Origin: Mycolicibacter acidiphilus | GTDB taxonomy: Bacteria > Actinomycetota > Actinomycetes > Mycobacteriales > Mycobacteriaceae | Assembly: GCF_018455725.1 (NCBI RefSeq) | Contig: NZ_JAHCLR010000013.1 | Location: 1 to 64,000 of the forward strand | Length of the DNA: 64,000 bases | Direction: 5' to 3' | Part shown: piece after piece, positions 1 to 9,588 of the stretch | Layout: each line of letters opens with the position of its first letter | How positions within the stretch are numbered: position 1 is the stretch's first letter | Made by a program: the position numbers and the translations under genes | The notes under the pieces: model-generated | The model's input: the letters and a program-made list of their open reading frames with translations, nothing else | What the model was told of the DNA's origin: nothing | The model's database searches: none

Positions 1-87
1 TGTCGGCACCTCGTTGCTACGACGCTATGACACCGCCTTGTTTTTCGATGCGCTATGACGCCTGAGCCCGCCGGGCGACACCGACTC

Positions 88-2721
88 TCAGCGCCGCAGC
101 GCGGCCAACTCGGCTCTCGATCGCACCCCGAGCTTCGTGTAGATCCGCGTCAGGTGGTACTGCACGGTTTTCGGGGCGATGTAGAGTTCCGCGGCCACTT
201 CGCGATTCGAGTGCCCCTGTGCCACCAGTGACGCCACCGACTCCTCCTGCGGTGTCAGCTCGGTGTACCTGCGCGGACCCCGGAGTTGGTGCAAGCCGCC
301 GGCTTTGAGTTCCCGGTCGCACCGCTCCACGAACGTGCGCGCCCCCAGCGACAGGTACAGTTCCCGCGCGGTGCCGATGACCGTGTCGGCGTCGCGGCGT
401 TTGCCGGCCCGGCGCATCGTCTGGCCATAGGCGAAATTGATGCGCGCCCGGTCGTAGCGCAACGGCAGGCCGTCGAGCAGTTCCAGGGCTTCATCGAAGC
501 ACCGCCTTGCCGCGACGAGATCGCCACCGGCGCCGAGCAACCGGCCGCGCGCACTGTACAGCCGCGCCTTCGCTGAGCGGCGCTCGGAGCAGAACCGCTC
601 ATGGGAGCGCAGCAGTTCCTCGGCGCTGTCGAGCCGGCCGACGCCGATCAGCGCACCGGCCAGCACATCCACCCACGGCCACAGTGCCGGTTCGTGTAGT
701 GCGGTGTCCCACGACGCCCGAGCCAGTGGTTCCAGGGCCCGCAGTACGGCGGCGTGATCGGCCTCGGCTTCGGCGACGACGGCGCGGGCGATCATCGCGG
801 GCAGCCGCATCAGCTCGTAATCGCCGGGGATCGCATCGGCCGCCGATACCGCGGCCGCCGCCTCCTGCCAGGATCCGCGCAGGCCGTGCACCTGCGCCTC
901 GGTCCACGCCAGCAGCGGTGTCACCAGTACGATCCCGGTGCGCTCGGCCAACTCCCGGCCCGCCCGGGCGGTGTGCAGTGCGCGGTCCCAGTCACCGGTG
1001 CTGAACTGCACCCGCGCCAGCCACCCCAGCGCCCACAGGGTGATCCGCGACGACCCGCCCAACTCGGCCATCGCGACGGCACTCTCCAGGTTGCTGCGGG
1101 CGCCGTCCACGCCGTCCATGCTCAGCAGGAACCAGCCGCGGCCCATCGTGACGCGCTGCGCCTGCGCCCCGTAGCCGACGCGCTCACCGAGATCGTCGTA
1201 GGCTGCCCTGGCCTCGGCGGACCGGCCGGCCGCCGCCAGGCCCAGCCCGCGGATCGCTGCCGCCTCGATGCCGGCGGGTGACTCGTCGCCGGCAAGTGTG
1301 ATGGCCTGGTCGGCCCAGCGCACCAATTCTTCACCACGACACCGCATCAGCGAGTTCAGCACGTAGCGCTGCGAGATCAGTGCGGCCGTCGCCGGATGGT
1401 GTTCGACGTTGACGATGTCCCAGGCCCGGCGCAGCCGCACCTCGGCCTCGGCCGCCCGGCCGCGCAGGATGGCGAGATAGGCCAGGGTTGCGTTGCGCAA
1501 CGGGGTCTCGCGCAGGCTCTCCACCACCGGGACCAGCGTTGCCGCACCGGCACAGTCGCCGGCGGCCACCAGCGCGTCGACCGACCGGGTGAACCGGTCG
1601 TCGCGCACCAGCGGGTCGGCGGTGAGCCGGCTGGCGTCGCGGAACAGGGTGGCGGCCTGCGCCCACGATCCGGCTGCGGCCCGTTCGTGCGCGAACTCCT
1701 CGACCCGGTCGGCCAGCGCGGGGTCGGTCGTCGGGCTGGCGGCGACCAGGTGGCGCAATCGACGGGTCGGATCGGTGACGAGCTCGGCGGCGCGGCGGTG
1801 CGCCGCGGCGACGGCGTGCACCCCCATGATCGCGAGGACCGCCGCGGTCGTCATCGGGTCGTGCAGCCGGGCCCGGTATTCGGCTGTCACCGAGACCAAC
1901 CCGGCCGCGGCACCCTCGTCGATCGCGGTGAGCGGGTCGGCCAGGCCGGCCAACTGCACGGCGGTGTCCAGCGGTTCGGCTGCGGCGAGAATCGCCAGGG
2001 CCTCGACCAGGGCGCGGGTCTCGCCGGTGCACCGATCCAGCCGGGTGCGCACGTCGGCGGTGCGGTAGGCCGGGGCGGGCAGCGCAGTGTCCGGGGACGT
2101 CCAGACCGACGTCGGCAGCTCGTCGAGCAGTGCGAGGACGTCCCGCGCGTTTCCACCGGTGTGCCGGGTCAACCGGGTGGCCATCACCGGGTGCAGCATC
2201 AGACCGTGCAGGCGTGCCAGTTCCGCCACCGCCGCCGAATCCAGCCCGGGCAGGGGCAGCTCCTCGACGCCGAACTCGGTCAGCGCGGGCGCGAGCGTCG
2301 CCGCGGCGAGCACCACCAGCAGCGGCAGCTTCCGATGTCGCCGCACGACACTGCTCAGCGCCCGCAGTGAGGCCGGGTCGGCGTGCTGCGCGTCGTCGAC
2401 GGTGATCAGCACCGGTGCGCCGGCGCCGATCCGCTCGGCCAGCCAGTCCGCCGCGGTGACCGGATCCGCCGGAGGTGTGTCCTGCAGCAGTTGGCGCAGC
2501 ACGCCGCCCGCGGTGCCGGTCTCCCACACCATGGCCTGCGCGGCATAGGTCGTCGCGCCGAGTGTGTCGGTCAGGTGGTGCAGCAGCGCGGTCTTGCCGA
2601 TTCCGGGCGGACCGGTCAGGCACAGCATCGCCGCACCGCGGGCCGGCGTGTCCTCGAACCGGCCGACCAGTTCGGTGAGTTGACGATCACGTCCGACGCA
2701 GGTCACGGGCACGGTGACCAT
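88..2721 (-). CDS. LuxR-family STAND transcriptional regulator (MalT-like)
   Basis: An 877-residue cytoplasmic regulator. The N-terminus carries an AAA/STAND ATPase with Walker A GPPGIGKT at residues 37-44 and a Walker B-like run ITVDDAQHA near 105. A long Ala-rich, TPR-like helical middle follows, and the last 55 residues form a LuxR-type helix-turn-helix (SNREVAAELYIAPKTVQYHL). This architecture usually senses a small ligand and activates transcription in an ATP-dependent way. Start ATG at 2721 precedes the NTPase domain directly. The gene is divergent from the LigB-type dioxygenase at 2820, 98 bp away, so it may control that gene; this is inference. The ligand cannot be read from the sequence. 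Confidence 0.9.
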   Translation of the reverse strand: MVTVPVTCVGRDRQLTELVGRFEDTPARGAAMLCLTGPPGIGKTALLHHLTDTLGATTYAAQAMVWETGTAGGVLRQLLQDTPPADPVTAADWLAERIGAGAPVLITVDDAQHADPASLRALSSVVRRHRKLPLLVVLAAATLAPALTEFGVEELPLPGLDSAAVAELARLHGLMLHPVMATRLTRHTGGNARDVLALLDELPTSVWTSPDTALPAPAYRTADVRTRLDRCTGETRALVEALAILAAAEPLDTAVQLAGLADPLTAIDEGAAAGLVSVTAEYRARLHDPMTTAAVLAIMGVHAVAAAHRRAAELVTDPTRRLRHLVAASPTTDPALADRVEEFAHERAAAGSWAQAATLFRDASRLTADPLVRDDRFTRSVDALVAAGDCAGAATLVPVVESLRETPLRNATLAYLAILRGRAAEAEVRLRRAWDIVNVEHHPATAALISQRYVLNSLMRCRGEELVRWADQAITLAGDESPAGIEAAAIRGLGLAAAGRSAEARAAYDDLGERVGYGAQAQRVTMGRGWFLLSMDGVDGARSNLESAVAMAELGGSSRITLWALGWLARVQFSTGDWDRALHTARAGRELAERTGIVLVTPLLAWTEAQVHGLRGSWQEAAAAVSAADAIPGDYELMRLPAMIARAVVAEAEADHAAVLRALEPLARASWDTALHEPALWPWVDVLAGALIGVGRLDSAEELLRSHERFCSERRSAKARLYSARGRLLGAGGDLVAARRCFDEALELLDGLPLRYDRARINFAYGQTMRRAGKRRDADTVIGTARELYLSLGARTFVERCDRELKAGGLHQLRGPRRYTELTPQEESVASLVAQGHSNREVAAELYIAPKTVQYHLTRIYTKLGVRSRAELAALRR

Positions 2722-2806
2722 CTGTGCGCAACCCCCATCCGTCGAAACGACAGTGAAGGTTCAGCACACCACAATCCGGTGCCGGGACGGGCGCTAAAAC
2801 ACGTAT

Positions 2807-2812
2807 TACCGT
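2807..2812 (+). promoter_or_regulatory. Leaderless -10 box for the LigB-type dioxygenase
   Basis: TACCGT lies exactly 7 nt before the GTG at 2820, the spacing of mycobacterial leaderless genes. This supports the GTG rather than the ATG at 2835 as start. Confidence 0.5.
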
Positions 2813-2819
2813 CGCACGT

Positions 2820-3608
2820 GTGACCACCACCCGGATGCCCGCCGCGTTCATCGGACACGGCAGCCCGATGAACGCACTGGAACGCAACCGCTACACCGAG
2901 GCCTGGCGCGGTTTCGGTGCGGCTGTCGGTCGGCCGCGGGCGATCCTGGTGATCTCGGCGCACTGGTACATCGGCGCGACCGCGGTGACCGCGATGCCGA
3001 ATCCCCGCACCATCCATGACTTCTACGGGTTTCCGCAGGAGCTGTTCGACGTCCGCTACCCGGCGCCGGGGCTGCCGGAGCTGGCCGAGCAGGTCGCCGA
3101 CACCGTCAAGCCCACCTGGGTCGGCGCCGACGCCGACAGCTGGGGCATCGACCACGGCGCCTGGTCGGTGCTGGTGCACGCCTTTCCGGGGGCGGCGATT
3201 CCGGTGGTGCAACTCTCGCTCAACGGATTCAGCAGCCCCGACGAACACTTGGAGCTGGGCCGGCGGCTGGCGCCGCTGCGTGACGACGGGGTGCTGATCA
3301 TCGGCAGCGGCAACATCGTGCACAACCTGGGTGCGCTGGACTTCACCAAGCCCGACAGCGGATACGACTGGGCCCGCCGCTTCGACACCGCGGCCCGCGA
3401 GATCCTGGAGAGCGCGCCGACCGAGGTGATGACGCTGGACGCCCACCCGGATTTCCGCAATGCGGTGCCGACACCCGACCACTACCTGCCGCTGCTGTAC
3501 ATCGCCGGCCTCGCTGATGCCGAACCGCTGAGCCCGCTGGTGGACGGCTACGCGGCCGGATCGCTGTCGATGGCCTCGTACACCCTCGGACTCGACGCTC
3601 AACCCTGA
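2820..3608 (+). CDS. LigB/DODA-type extradiol aromatic ring-opening dioxygenase
   Basis: A 262-residue protein of the 4,5-DOPA extradiol dioxygenase (YgiD/LigB) family, which cleaves catechol-type rings using a metal held by histidines. Typical family blocks are visible: [10 protein letters not shown] with His13, ISAHWYI with His48, IHDFYGFP, and [15 protein letters not shown]. Length is normal. The natural substrate is unknown and family members are often annotated as ygiD-like. Its 3' end overlaps the convergent benC/benD fusion by 10 bp. Placement next to benzoate genes suggests a role in aromatic metabolism, but benzoate degradation here goes through the intradiol enzyme CatA, so a link is not proven. 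Confidence 0.85.
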   Translation: MTTTRMPAAFIGHGSPMNALERNRYTEAWRGFGAAVGRPRAILVISAHWYIGATAVTAMPNPRTIHDFYGFPQELFDVRYPAPGLPELAEQVADTVKPTWVGADADSWGIDHGAWSVLVHAFPGAAIPVVQLSLNGFSSPDEHLELGRRLAPLRDDGVLIIGSGNIVHNLGALDFTKPDSGYDWARRFDTAAREILESAPTEVMTLDAHPDFRNAVPTPDHYLPLLYIAGLADAEPLSPLVDGYAAGSLSMASYTLGLDAQP

Positions 3609-6469
3609 TCGCCGCCGGCGACCGGCAGCACCGTTCCGGTGATGTAGGAGGCCTCGTCGGAGGCCAGGAAGCAGATCGCAGCGGCCTGCTCGTCGAGGGT
3701 CCCGTAGCGCTTGAGCAACGACGAATCCAGGGTCTGGTCGATATGCGCCTGGAACCAGGACCGCTCGGTGTCGCTTCCGGCTTCCGGTGTGCCCCGGGAG
3801 ATTCGGCGCGCCGGGGCCTGGGTGCCGCCGGGTGCGGTGGCGCAGACCCGGATCCCGGCGTCGGCGTACTCCATTGCCAGCGACGCGGTGATCGCGTTGA
3901 TCCCGCCCTTGGCCGCGGAATACGGGATCCGATTGACACCGCGGGTGGCCGCCGATGAGACGTTGACGATCACCCCGTGTCCGCGGTGCACCATCGACGG
4001 CAGCGCGGCACGGCAGGCGAACAGGGTGGTGAGCAGGGAGCGGTCCACCTCAGCGCGGATCTCCTCGCCGGTGAACTCGGTGAACGGCTTGAAGTTGATC
4101 GCGCCGCCGACGTTGTTGATCAGCACGTCGATATGACCGAACCGGGAGATCGCCTGCTGCACCAGGGATTGCGCCCCGTCGGGCTGCTCCAGATCCACGG
4201 TGACCGCCAGCGTCTGCGGGCTTCCCGGCACCGGGGTGTCGGTGAGTTCCCGCGCCAGTTCGACGACCAGTTCGGAGCGATCGGCCAGCACCAGCGTTCC
4301 GCCTTCGGCGTTGATCCGCCGGGCGGTGCGCTCACCGATGCCCTGCGCGGCCCCGGTCACCACCACGACCTTGCCGTCGAAGCGGCCGGGCGTGATGAAC
4401 TTCGGCCGCCGGACCGCCAGCGCGTCGGCCATCGCGCGCCGCATGGTCTGCTTGGACCGGTCGGCGTGCGCGGAGATCAGGGTTCGGGCACCGGCCCGGT
4501 CACCGGCCTCGAAAGCCGCGACGATGTCGACATGGTCCTTGGCGCACAACGGGTGACACCAGGTGGCGTTGCGCAGCACCTCGTCCATCCGGCCCTTCAC
4601 CCCGAGTGCCTGATAGGCCTGCAGCAGGTGCTCGTTGCCGGTCAGGGTGAACAGGTACTCGTGGAACGCCGCGTTGGTCTCGGTGTACTGGGCGGCGTCG
4701 GCGAAGTGGTCCGAGTCGACGTAGGGCAGCGTCGACTCGGCCAGCAGTCGGTAGCCGGTGAGCTGCTGGCTGGTCAACCGGCCCAGGGTCAGTTCCACCG
4801 CCCCCAGTTCCAGGGCTTCCCGGGCTTCGAAGATCGCGTCGGACTCGTGGACCGCCGGGTGCTCCTCGCCGATCTGGTAGCCGTCGGGGGCGACGGTTCC
4901 ATCCGCAACGACCGCCGCCGGTGCGGGCGGGGGAGTCGGTGCGGCGCCGAAGATCTCCTGGCCGACCAGTGACCGCCCGCCGGCGGGGATCAGCTCCTCA
5001 CCGGCATCCTCATCGACCAGCGGGGCGAGCGATCCGCCGGGGACCGCGGTCGGCGCGAAGAGTTCCTGACCCAGGACGGCCCGGCCGTCGGGTGCGGGGA
5101 TCAGTTCGTCGCCGGGGTTCAGCGCCGTGCCGGCGCCGGTGCCCGCCGGGATCAACAGCTGACCGAGAACCCGGTGACCCAGGTCGCCCTCGGCGGTGGC
5201 CACCACGGCGTCCGGGTGGGCGATGATCTCAGCGGCCGGCAGGATGAGCTGCCCGATCACCGAGCGGGCGTCGGCGGCCGGCAGCAGTTCCTCGACCGGG
5301 GCCGGGCGCGGCCCCGGCGGGGCGGCCTGCCCGGCGTCGGCGGCGCCGTCCGGGGTCACCGGCTCGGCACCGGCGGGCAGGGCCAGCGCGAACTTCTCGT
5401 AGTAGAACCCGGTCAGCGGGAGGTCGGCATCGGTCATGTGTTTGCGGACCGCCTCCACCATCGGCGGCGGTCCGCAGACGTAGATCGCCACGTCGCCGTC
5501 GTAGAGGTGCTCGGGGGACACCAGGCTGGTCACGTAGGCCCGTTCGGGCCCGCGGTTCGGCGCGGTGCTGTTCGGGTCGGAAACACAGTAATCCCAAGTG
5601 AATCCGGGCAGTCCGGCGGCGACTTCGGCGAGCGCGTCGAGTGCCACCAGGTCGGTGTCGTTGCTCACGCCGTAGATCAGGTGCGCCCGGCGCCGGCTGC
5701 CGTCGTCACGCAGCTTCCGCAGGATCGCCAGCACCGGTGCCAGCCCGGTGCCGCCGGCCAGCAGCAGCACCGGCCGGTCGGTCTCGCGCAGGAAGAACGA
5801 TCCGTGTGGCCCGGTGAATTCGAGCCGGTCGCCGACCGCGGCCCGGTCGGTCAGATACGTCGACATCACGCCACCCGGTGTCAGCTTCACCAGGAACGTC
5901 AGCCGGTTGTCGTTGGGCGCGTTGCTGAACGAGTACGAGCGGGTCTGATCGGTGCCCGGAACCGAGATGTTGGCGTACTGGCCGGGAAGGAAGGTCAACT
6001 CCGCCCGATGCGGAATCTCCACGCCGATCAGCATGGTGCTGGCCGACAACCGGTTGAGTTGCACCAGGGTTCCCGAGTAGGAGGTGGCTCGGGTCTTGGC
6101 GACCTCGGAGGTGCTGCGGATCTGCAGGATCAGATTCGAGCGCGGCTTCATCACGCACGGCAGGCAGTACCCGGCTGCCGCCTCGTCCTCGGTGAGCGCA
6201 TCGGGGACATAGTTGCCGCGGTCGTAGGTTCCGGACTCGCAGAACGCCTTACAGGTGCCGCACACCCCGTCCAGGCAGTCCACCGGGATGTTCACCCGCT
6301 GGCGGTACGAGGCGCCGGCGACCGTCTGGTCTTCGGCGCAGTCGATGAAGCGGGTGACCCCGTCTTCGAATCCGAGCGCCACCTGGTGCACAGGTGCGGC
6401 GCCCTTCGCCCCGGGCGGCGTGACGGTGGATGTTTCGGCGGGCGGCGCGGGTGGCAATGTGGCAGTCAT
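3599..6469 (-). CDS. benC/benD: Benzoate 1,2-dioxygenase reductase fused to FCD domain and benzoate diol dehydrogenase
   Basis: One uninterrupted 956-residue frame holds three modules. Residues 30-365 are BenC: a plant-type 2Fe-2S domain (Cys65, Cys70, Cys73, then Cys102/105), an FAD domain (RSYSFSN 177-183) and an NAD domain (AGGTGLAP 238-245, CGPPPMVEA 332-340), supplying electrons to BenAB. Residues 369-545 are a Pro/Ala-rich linker with repeated GQ-containing units. Residues 546-690 resemble the FCD ligand domain of GntR regulators (His603, His646, His668), without its DNA-binding half. Residues 697-956 are a short-chain dehydrogenase like BenD (TGAAQGIG 705-712, Ser838/839, YSAAK 850-854), which oxidises the cis-diol to catechol. 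A GAGGA ribosome site overlaps the benB stop. It is last in benABC(D). Domain calls are firm; the role of the FCD part is unknown. Confidence 0.88.
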   Translation of the reverse strand: MTATLPPAPPAETSTVTPPGAKGAAPVHQVALGFEDGVTRFIDCAEDQTVAGASYRQRVNIPVDCLDGVCGTCKAFCESGTYDRGNYVPDALTEDEAAAGYCLPCVMKPRSNLILQIRSTSEVAKTRATSYSGTLVQLNRLSASTMLIGVEIPHRAELTFLPGQYANISVPGTDQTRSYSFSNAPNDNRLTFLVKLTPGGVMSTYLTDRAAVGDRLEFTGPHGSFFLRETDRPVLLLAGGTGLAPVLAILRKLRDDGSRRRAHLIYGVSNDTDLVALDALAEVAAGLPGFTWDYCVSDPNSTAPNRGPERAYVTSLVSPEHLYDGDVAIYVCGPPPMVEAVRKHMTDADLPLTGFYYEKFALALPAGAEPVTPDGAADAGQAAPPGPRPAPVEELLPAADARSVIGQLILPAAEIIAHPDAVVATAEGDLGHRVLGQLLIPAGTGAGTALNPGDELIPAPDGRAVLGQELFAPTAVPGGSLAPLVDEDAGEELIPAGGRSLVGQEIFGAAPTPPPAPAAVVADGTVAPDGYQIGEEHPAVHESDAIFEAREALELGAVELTLGRLTSQQLTGYRLLAESTLPYVDSDHFADAAQYTETNAAFHEYLFTLTGNEHLLQAYQALGVKGRMDEVLRNATWCHPLCAKDHVDIVAAFEAGDRAGARTLISAHADRSKQTMRRAMADALAVRRPKFITPGRFDGKVVVVTGAAQGIGERTARRINAEGGTLVLADRSELVVELARELTDTPVPGSPQTLAVTVDLEQPDGAQSLVQQAISRFGHIDVLINNVGGAINFKPFTEFTGEEIRAEVDRSLLTTLFACRAALPSMVHRGHGVIVNVSSAATRGVNRIPYSAAKGGINAITASLAMEYADAGIRVCATAPGGTQAPARRISRGTPEAGSDTERSWFQAHIDQTLDSSLLKRYGTLDEQAAAICFLASDEASYITGTVLPVAGGDQG

Positions 6470-6478
6470 GGTGAGTCC

Positions 6479-7003
6479 TCAGATGTGGTAGATGTCCACG
6501 ACGTGGTCGATGTAATCGTTCTTGAGCACCACCGTCTTTCGCCGGATCAGCGGCTGGTCGCCGGAGAAGTCGATGGTGTAGAACGACGTCCCGTAGTACG
6601 GGTCGACCGCCTCATAGCGGTAGTACATGGTGTGCCAGTTGAACCGGATGTCGACGACATCGCCACGCCGGTCGATGACCTCCACGTTGGCGATGTTGTG
6701 GCTGGTGCGTGGATCCGGCAGTGAGGTGGCCGAGGACCGCTCGGTGCGGATCCGGAAGACCCGGTCGTGCAGGCCGCCCTTGTTCGGGTAGTACATCAGC
6801 GAGACCTCCGTCTGGGGGTCCTCGGTGAGCCGGTCGTCGACGTCCCAGGCGGGCATCCAGAACACGACGTCGTCGCCGTAGCACTCCAGCCACTTCTCGA
6901 ACTCACGGTCGTCGAGATAGCGCGCCTCGCGGTAGAGGAACTGTTCGATCGCGTTCTGGGTGATGTGCTTGGTACCGGTCGGGGTGGATTCGGTGGTGGT
7001 CAT
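6479..7003 (-). CDS. benB: Benzoate 1,2-dioxygenase small (beta) subunit
   Basis: A 174-residue protein matching the beta subunit of ring-hydroxylating dioxygenases. Recognisable segments are EQFLYREARYLDDREFEKWL, VVFWMPAWDVDD and LMYYPNKGGLHDRVFRIRTE. The subunit is structural and forms the alpha3beta3 core with BenA, which adds O2 to benzoate. Start ATG at 7003 has a GGAG ribosome site. It lies 12 bp after benA and 9 bp before the benC/benD fusion, so the three form one operon. Length is normal for the family. Confidence 0.94.
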   Translation of the reverse strand: MTTTESTPTGTKHITQNAIEQFLYREARYLDDREFEKWLECYGDDVVFWMPAWDVDDRLTEDPQTEVSLMYYPNKGGLHDRVFRIRTERSSATSLPDPRTSHNIANVEVIDRRGDVVDIRFNWHTMYYRYEAVDPYYGTSFYTIDFSGDQPLIRRKTVVLKNDYIDHVVDIYHI

Positions 7004-7015
7004 CTGATGCTCCGT

Positions 7016-8461
7016 TCAGTGGCCGCAGGGGCTCGGGTGGGTTCTGTTGGCGCGGAGGGCGCGGCCGGCGCTGATCGCGGCTGCGATGGCCTGCTCCCTG
7101 GCTCGTTCCTTTTCCAGTCCGTCCTGCATCGCCTCCAGCCAGTACTGGTCCTGCACGACGAACAGGCCTTCGTCCTCGGCCTTGACCCCCGAGGAAAGGA
7201 CGTCGTCCATGCCGAGCGACTTGGCCACCGGGTCCGGACCGGAGAGCCAGTGCTGGGCACCGCGACTGACGTCGTTCCAGACGGCGGTGCTGGAGTGGAA
7301 AGCGTTCTGGACCGACCGGAACTCCTCCAGGTCGTCGGGGGTTGCCATCCCGGTGGCATTGAAGAAGTCCTCGTACTGACGGATCCGGTTGGCCCGGGCC
7401 TCGGGGCTCTCGCCCTTGGGTGCGATGCACCAGATGCTGATGTCGGTCCGGTCGGCCGAGACCGGCTTGATCCGGCGGATCTGGGTGGAGAACTGGTCCA
7501 TCAGGTAGACGTTGGGGTACAGGCACAGGTTCCGGGATCCGGCAACCATGAACTCGCCCTTCGCTTTTCCGTGGGCTTCCCGCAGTCGGTCGATCTCGCC
7601 GTAGAGCGGTCGGTCCTCCGGGTTGGCGGCCTGGGTCCACAGGCACATGTGGCCGTGCGGGAAGGCCCAGTACCCGCCGCCCTCCTCGGCCCACTTCGAC
7701 GCGTCGAGCACCTTGGTCTCGTAGGCGGAGTCGCCGGTGGTGCGCCGCGACGTGGTGGCGGCGTAGTTCCAGTGCACCGAGGTGACGTGGTAGCCGTCGG
7801 CGCCGTTCTCGATCTGCACCTTCCAGTTGGCGTGCAGCGTGTAGGTCGAGGTGCCGCGCAGCACCTCCAGCCCCTGCGGAGACTGGTCGACCAGCAGGTC
7901 GATCACCTTCGTCGCGTCACCGAGGTATTCGGTCAGCGGTGCGACGTCGGGGTTGAGGCTGCCGAACAGGAAGCCGCGGTAGCTTTCGAACCGGGCGACC
8001 TTGGTCAGGTCGTGGGATCCGTTGGTGTCGAATTCCGGTGGGTAGCCGGCCCCCTCGGGCAGCTTGACCTTGAGCAGCTTGCCGTCGTTGCGGAACGTCC
8101 AGCCGTGGAACGGGCAGGTGAACGTCGACCGGTTGTCGGTCTTGCGCCGGCAGAGGATCGCGCCGCGGTGCGAGCAGGCGTTGACCAGGCAGTGCAGTTC
8201 ACCGTCCTTGTCGCGGGTGATCACGACCGGGCTGCGGCCGATGTCGGTGGTGAAGTAGTCACCGGGGTTGGGGATCTGGCTGTCGTGGGCCAGGAAGATC
8301 CAGTTCCCCTCGAACAGGTACTTCATCTCCAGTTCGAAGATCTCCGGGTCGGTGAAGATCCGGCGGTTGACTCGGTAGAGCCCCGCTGCGGGATCTTCGA
8401 TCACCGCGTCGGAGAGAACGTTGGCCAGATGGTCGAGCTTGCTGGTTGCGGGTGCAGTCAT
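7016..8461 (-). CDS. benA: Benzoate 1,2-dioxygenase large (alpha) subunit
   Basis: A 481-residue catalytic subunit of a Rieske non-haem iron dioxygenase, converting benzoate to 1,6-dihydroxycyclohexa-2,4-diene-1-carboxylate. The Rieske centre ligands are Cys96-x-His98 and Cys116-x2-His119 (CPFHGW). The mononuclear iron site shows NGADGYHVTSVH with His225 and His230, and the bridging Asp222. The sequence resembles benzoate/toluate dioxygenases most. Start ATG 8461 has a GGAGGC ribosome site upstream. It is the first gene of the operon and is transcribed away from the LysR regulator at 8686, which probably controls it. Substrate (benzoate versus a substituted benzoate) is inferred from context. 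Confidence 0.93.
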   Translation of the reverse strand: MTAPATSKLDHLANVLSDAVIEDPAAGLYRVNRRIFTDPEIFELEMKYLFEGNWIFLAHDSQIPNPGDYFTTDIGRSPVVITRDKDGELHCLVNACSHRGAILCRRKTDNRSTFTCPFHGWTFRNDGKLLKVKLPEGAGYPPEFDTNGSHDLTKVARFESYRGFLFGSLNPDVAPLTEYLGDATKVIDLLVDQSPQGLEVLRGTSTYTLHANWKVQIENGADGYHVTSVHWNYAATTSRRTTGDSAYETKVLDASKWAEEGGGYWAFPHGHMCLWTQAANPEDRPLYGEIDRLREAHGKAKGEFMVAGSRNLCLYPNVYLMDQFSTQIRRIKPVSADRTDISIWCIAPKGESPEARANRIRQYEDFFNATGMATPDDLEEFRSVQNAFHSSTAVWNDVSRGAQHWLSGPDPVAKSLGMDDVLSSGVKAEDEGLFVVQDQYWLEAMQDGLEKERAREQAIAAAISAGRALRANRTHPSPCGH

Positions 8462-8685
8462 CGGGTGCCTCCAAAGGTTGGTGATTCAACCCTCGCACCG
8501 GGTGTCGACCGTCACACCAGGCATGTGCCTAGTCCTGAACTGGGCATGCATTCATAAATCAAGCAAATCAATATCGTGAAAATGCATTCTTGTTCGGTAT
8601 GGATGACGGTCATACGCTGGGAGTCATGGCCGACCGGATAGTCCACGCCGGCATGCCGAGACCCGAGTGAGTTGCGAGAACGCCC
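8462..8685. promoter_or_regulatory. Divergent ben operon / lysR-cat operon control region
   Basis: This 224-bp AT-richer spacer separates benA from the LysR gene. GTATG-N9-CATAC at 8597-8615 contains the LysR-type T-N11-A pattern and is the best operator candidate. A direct repeat ATGCATTC occurs at 8546-8553 and 8582-8589, 36 bp apart, each containing the palindrome ATGCAT. Both elements fit binding by the adjacent regulator; binding is not shown. Confidence 0.5.
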
Positions 8686-9588
8686 ATGGAGCTACGTCAC
8701 CTACGTTATTTCGCCGCGGTGGCCGAGACCTGTCATTTCGGCCAGGCCGCCGAGCGTCTGCACGTCGCGCAGCCCGCCCTGTCGTACGCGATCCGGCAAT
8801 TGGAGGCCGAGTTGAACACCACGCTGTTCAACCGCACCACCCGGCAGGTGGCGCTCACGGCGGCCGGTGAGTATCTGCAGAAGGAGGCGGCCAGGATCCT
8901 GGCCGATGTCGACGACGTGGTGCGCGGTGTGCGCCGGGTCGCCGAAGGCCGAAGCGGCCGGGTTCGGCTGGGCCTGACCGGAACTGCCGCGGTGTCGCAT
9001 CTGCCGCGGATCGCCCGGATCGTCAAGGCGGAACTGCCCGGGGTCGACCTGGAGATCCAGGCCGACCTGCTCACACCGGAGCACTGCGACGCATTGCGTT
9101 CCGGCGCACTGGATCTCGGTGTTCTCCGACCGCCCGTGGTCGGCGAGGGGCTGGACCTGCAGACGATCGCCGTCGAGGCGCTGGTGCTGGCGGTCTCGGT
9201 CGACCATCGGCTCGCGGTGGAACCGGTGGTGTCGCTGGCGGATCTGCGCAACGAACAGTTCGTCGCCTACCAGAGCCGGGAATCGGCGGTCAACGACGCC
9301 GTGCTGCGGGCCTGCCGGAACGTCGGCTTCGTTCCGCACCGCGAGTACCTGGCACCCGGTACGGCGGTGCTGCTGGCCCTGGTCGCGGCCGGAATCGGGG
9401 TTGCGGTGGTGCCCGAGTCCGCGCGCCGGCTGCCGCTGGAGGGCGTGGTGTTCCGGGATCTGCTGGACGCCGGGACCATCGAACTGGCGCTGGCCTGGCG
9501 TGCCGGACAGGACACCCCGGTGGTCGCAGCCGTCCGCAACATCGTCCGGGACGCGTTCCCGGTGCTGACCACAGGAGGTTCGGTATGA
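8686..9588 (+). CDS. LysR-family regulator of aromatic degradation (CatR/BenM-like)
   Basis: A 300-residue LysR-type regulator. It begins MELRHLRYFAAVAE, the classic N-terminal winged helix-turn-helix (residues 1-60, including AERLHVAQPALSYAIRQLE), followed by a periplasmic-binding-protein-like effector domain (about 90-295). CatR and BenM relatives respond to cis,cis-muconate or benzoate and activate the cat and ben genes. It is divergent from benA and overlaps the catB start by 4 bp (ATGA), so it is co-transcribed with catBAC. That arrangement suggests autoregulated expression with the genes it controls. The effector is inferred. Confidence 0.9.
   Translation: MELRHLRYFAAVAETCHFGQAAERLHVAQPALSYAIRQLEAELNTTLFNRTTRQVALTAAGEYLQKEAARILADVDDVVRGVRRVAEGRSGRVRLGLTGTAAVSHLPRIARIVKAELPGVDLEIQADLLTPEHCDALRSGALDLGVLRPPVVGEGLDLQTIAVEALVLAVSVDHRLAVEPVVSLADLRNEQFVAYQSRESAVNDAVLRACRNVGFVPHREYLAPGTAVLLALVAAGIGVAVVPESARRLPLEGVVFRDLLDAGTIELALAWRAGQDTPVVAAVRNIVRDAFPVLTTGGSV

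Noticed and set aside
1-87. CGCTATGAC repeated at 23-31 and 51-59 near the left edge
   Set aside because: Only two short copies at the window edge with no neighbouring context; not enough to call an operator.
1331-2623. Long open frame (430 residues) opposite or shifted to the LuxR gene
   Set aside because: Arg/Gly-rich translation with no family resemblance; it is a shadow of the high-GC LuxR coding frame.
5174-6724. 516-residue plus-strand frame over benC and benB
   Set aside because: No recognisable domain and typical antisense composition; the minus-strand genes are certain.
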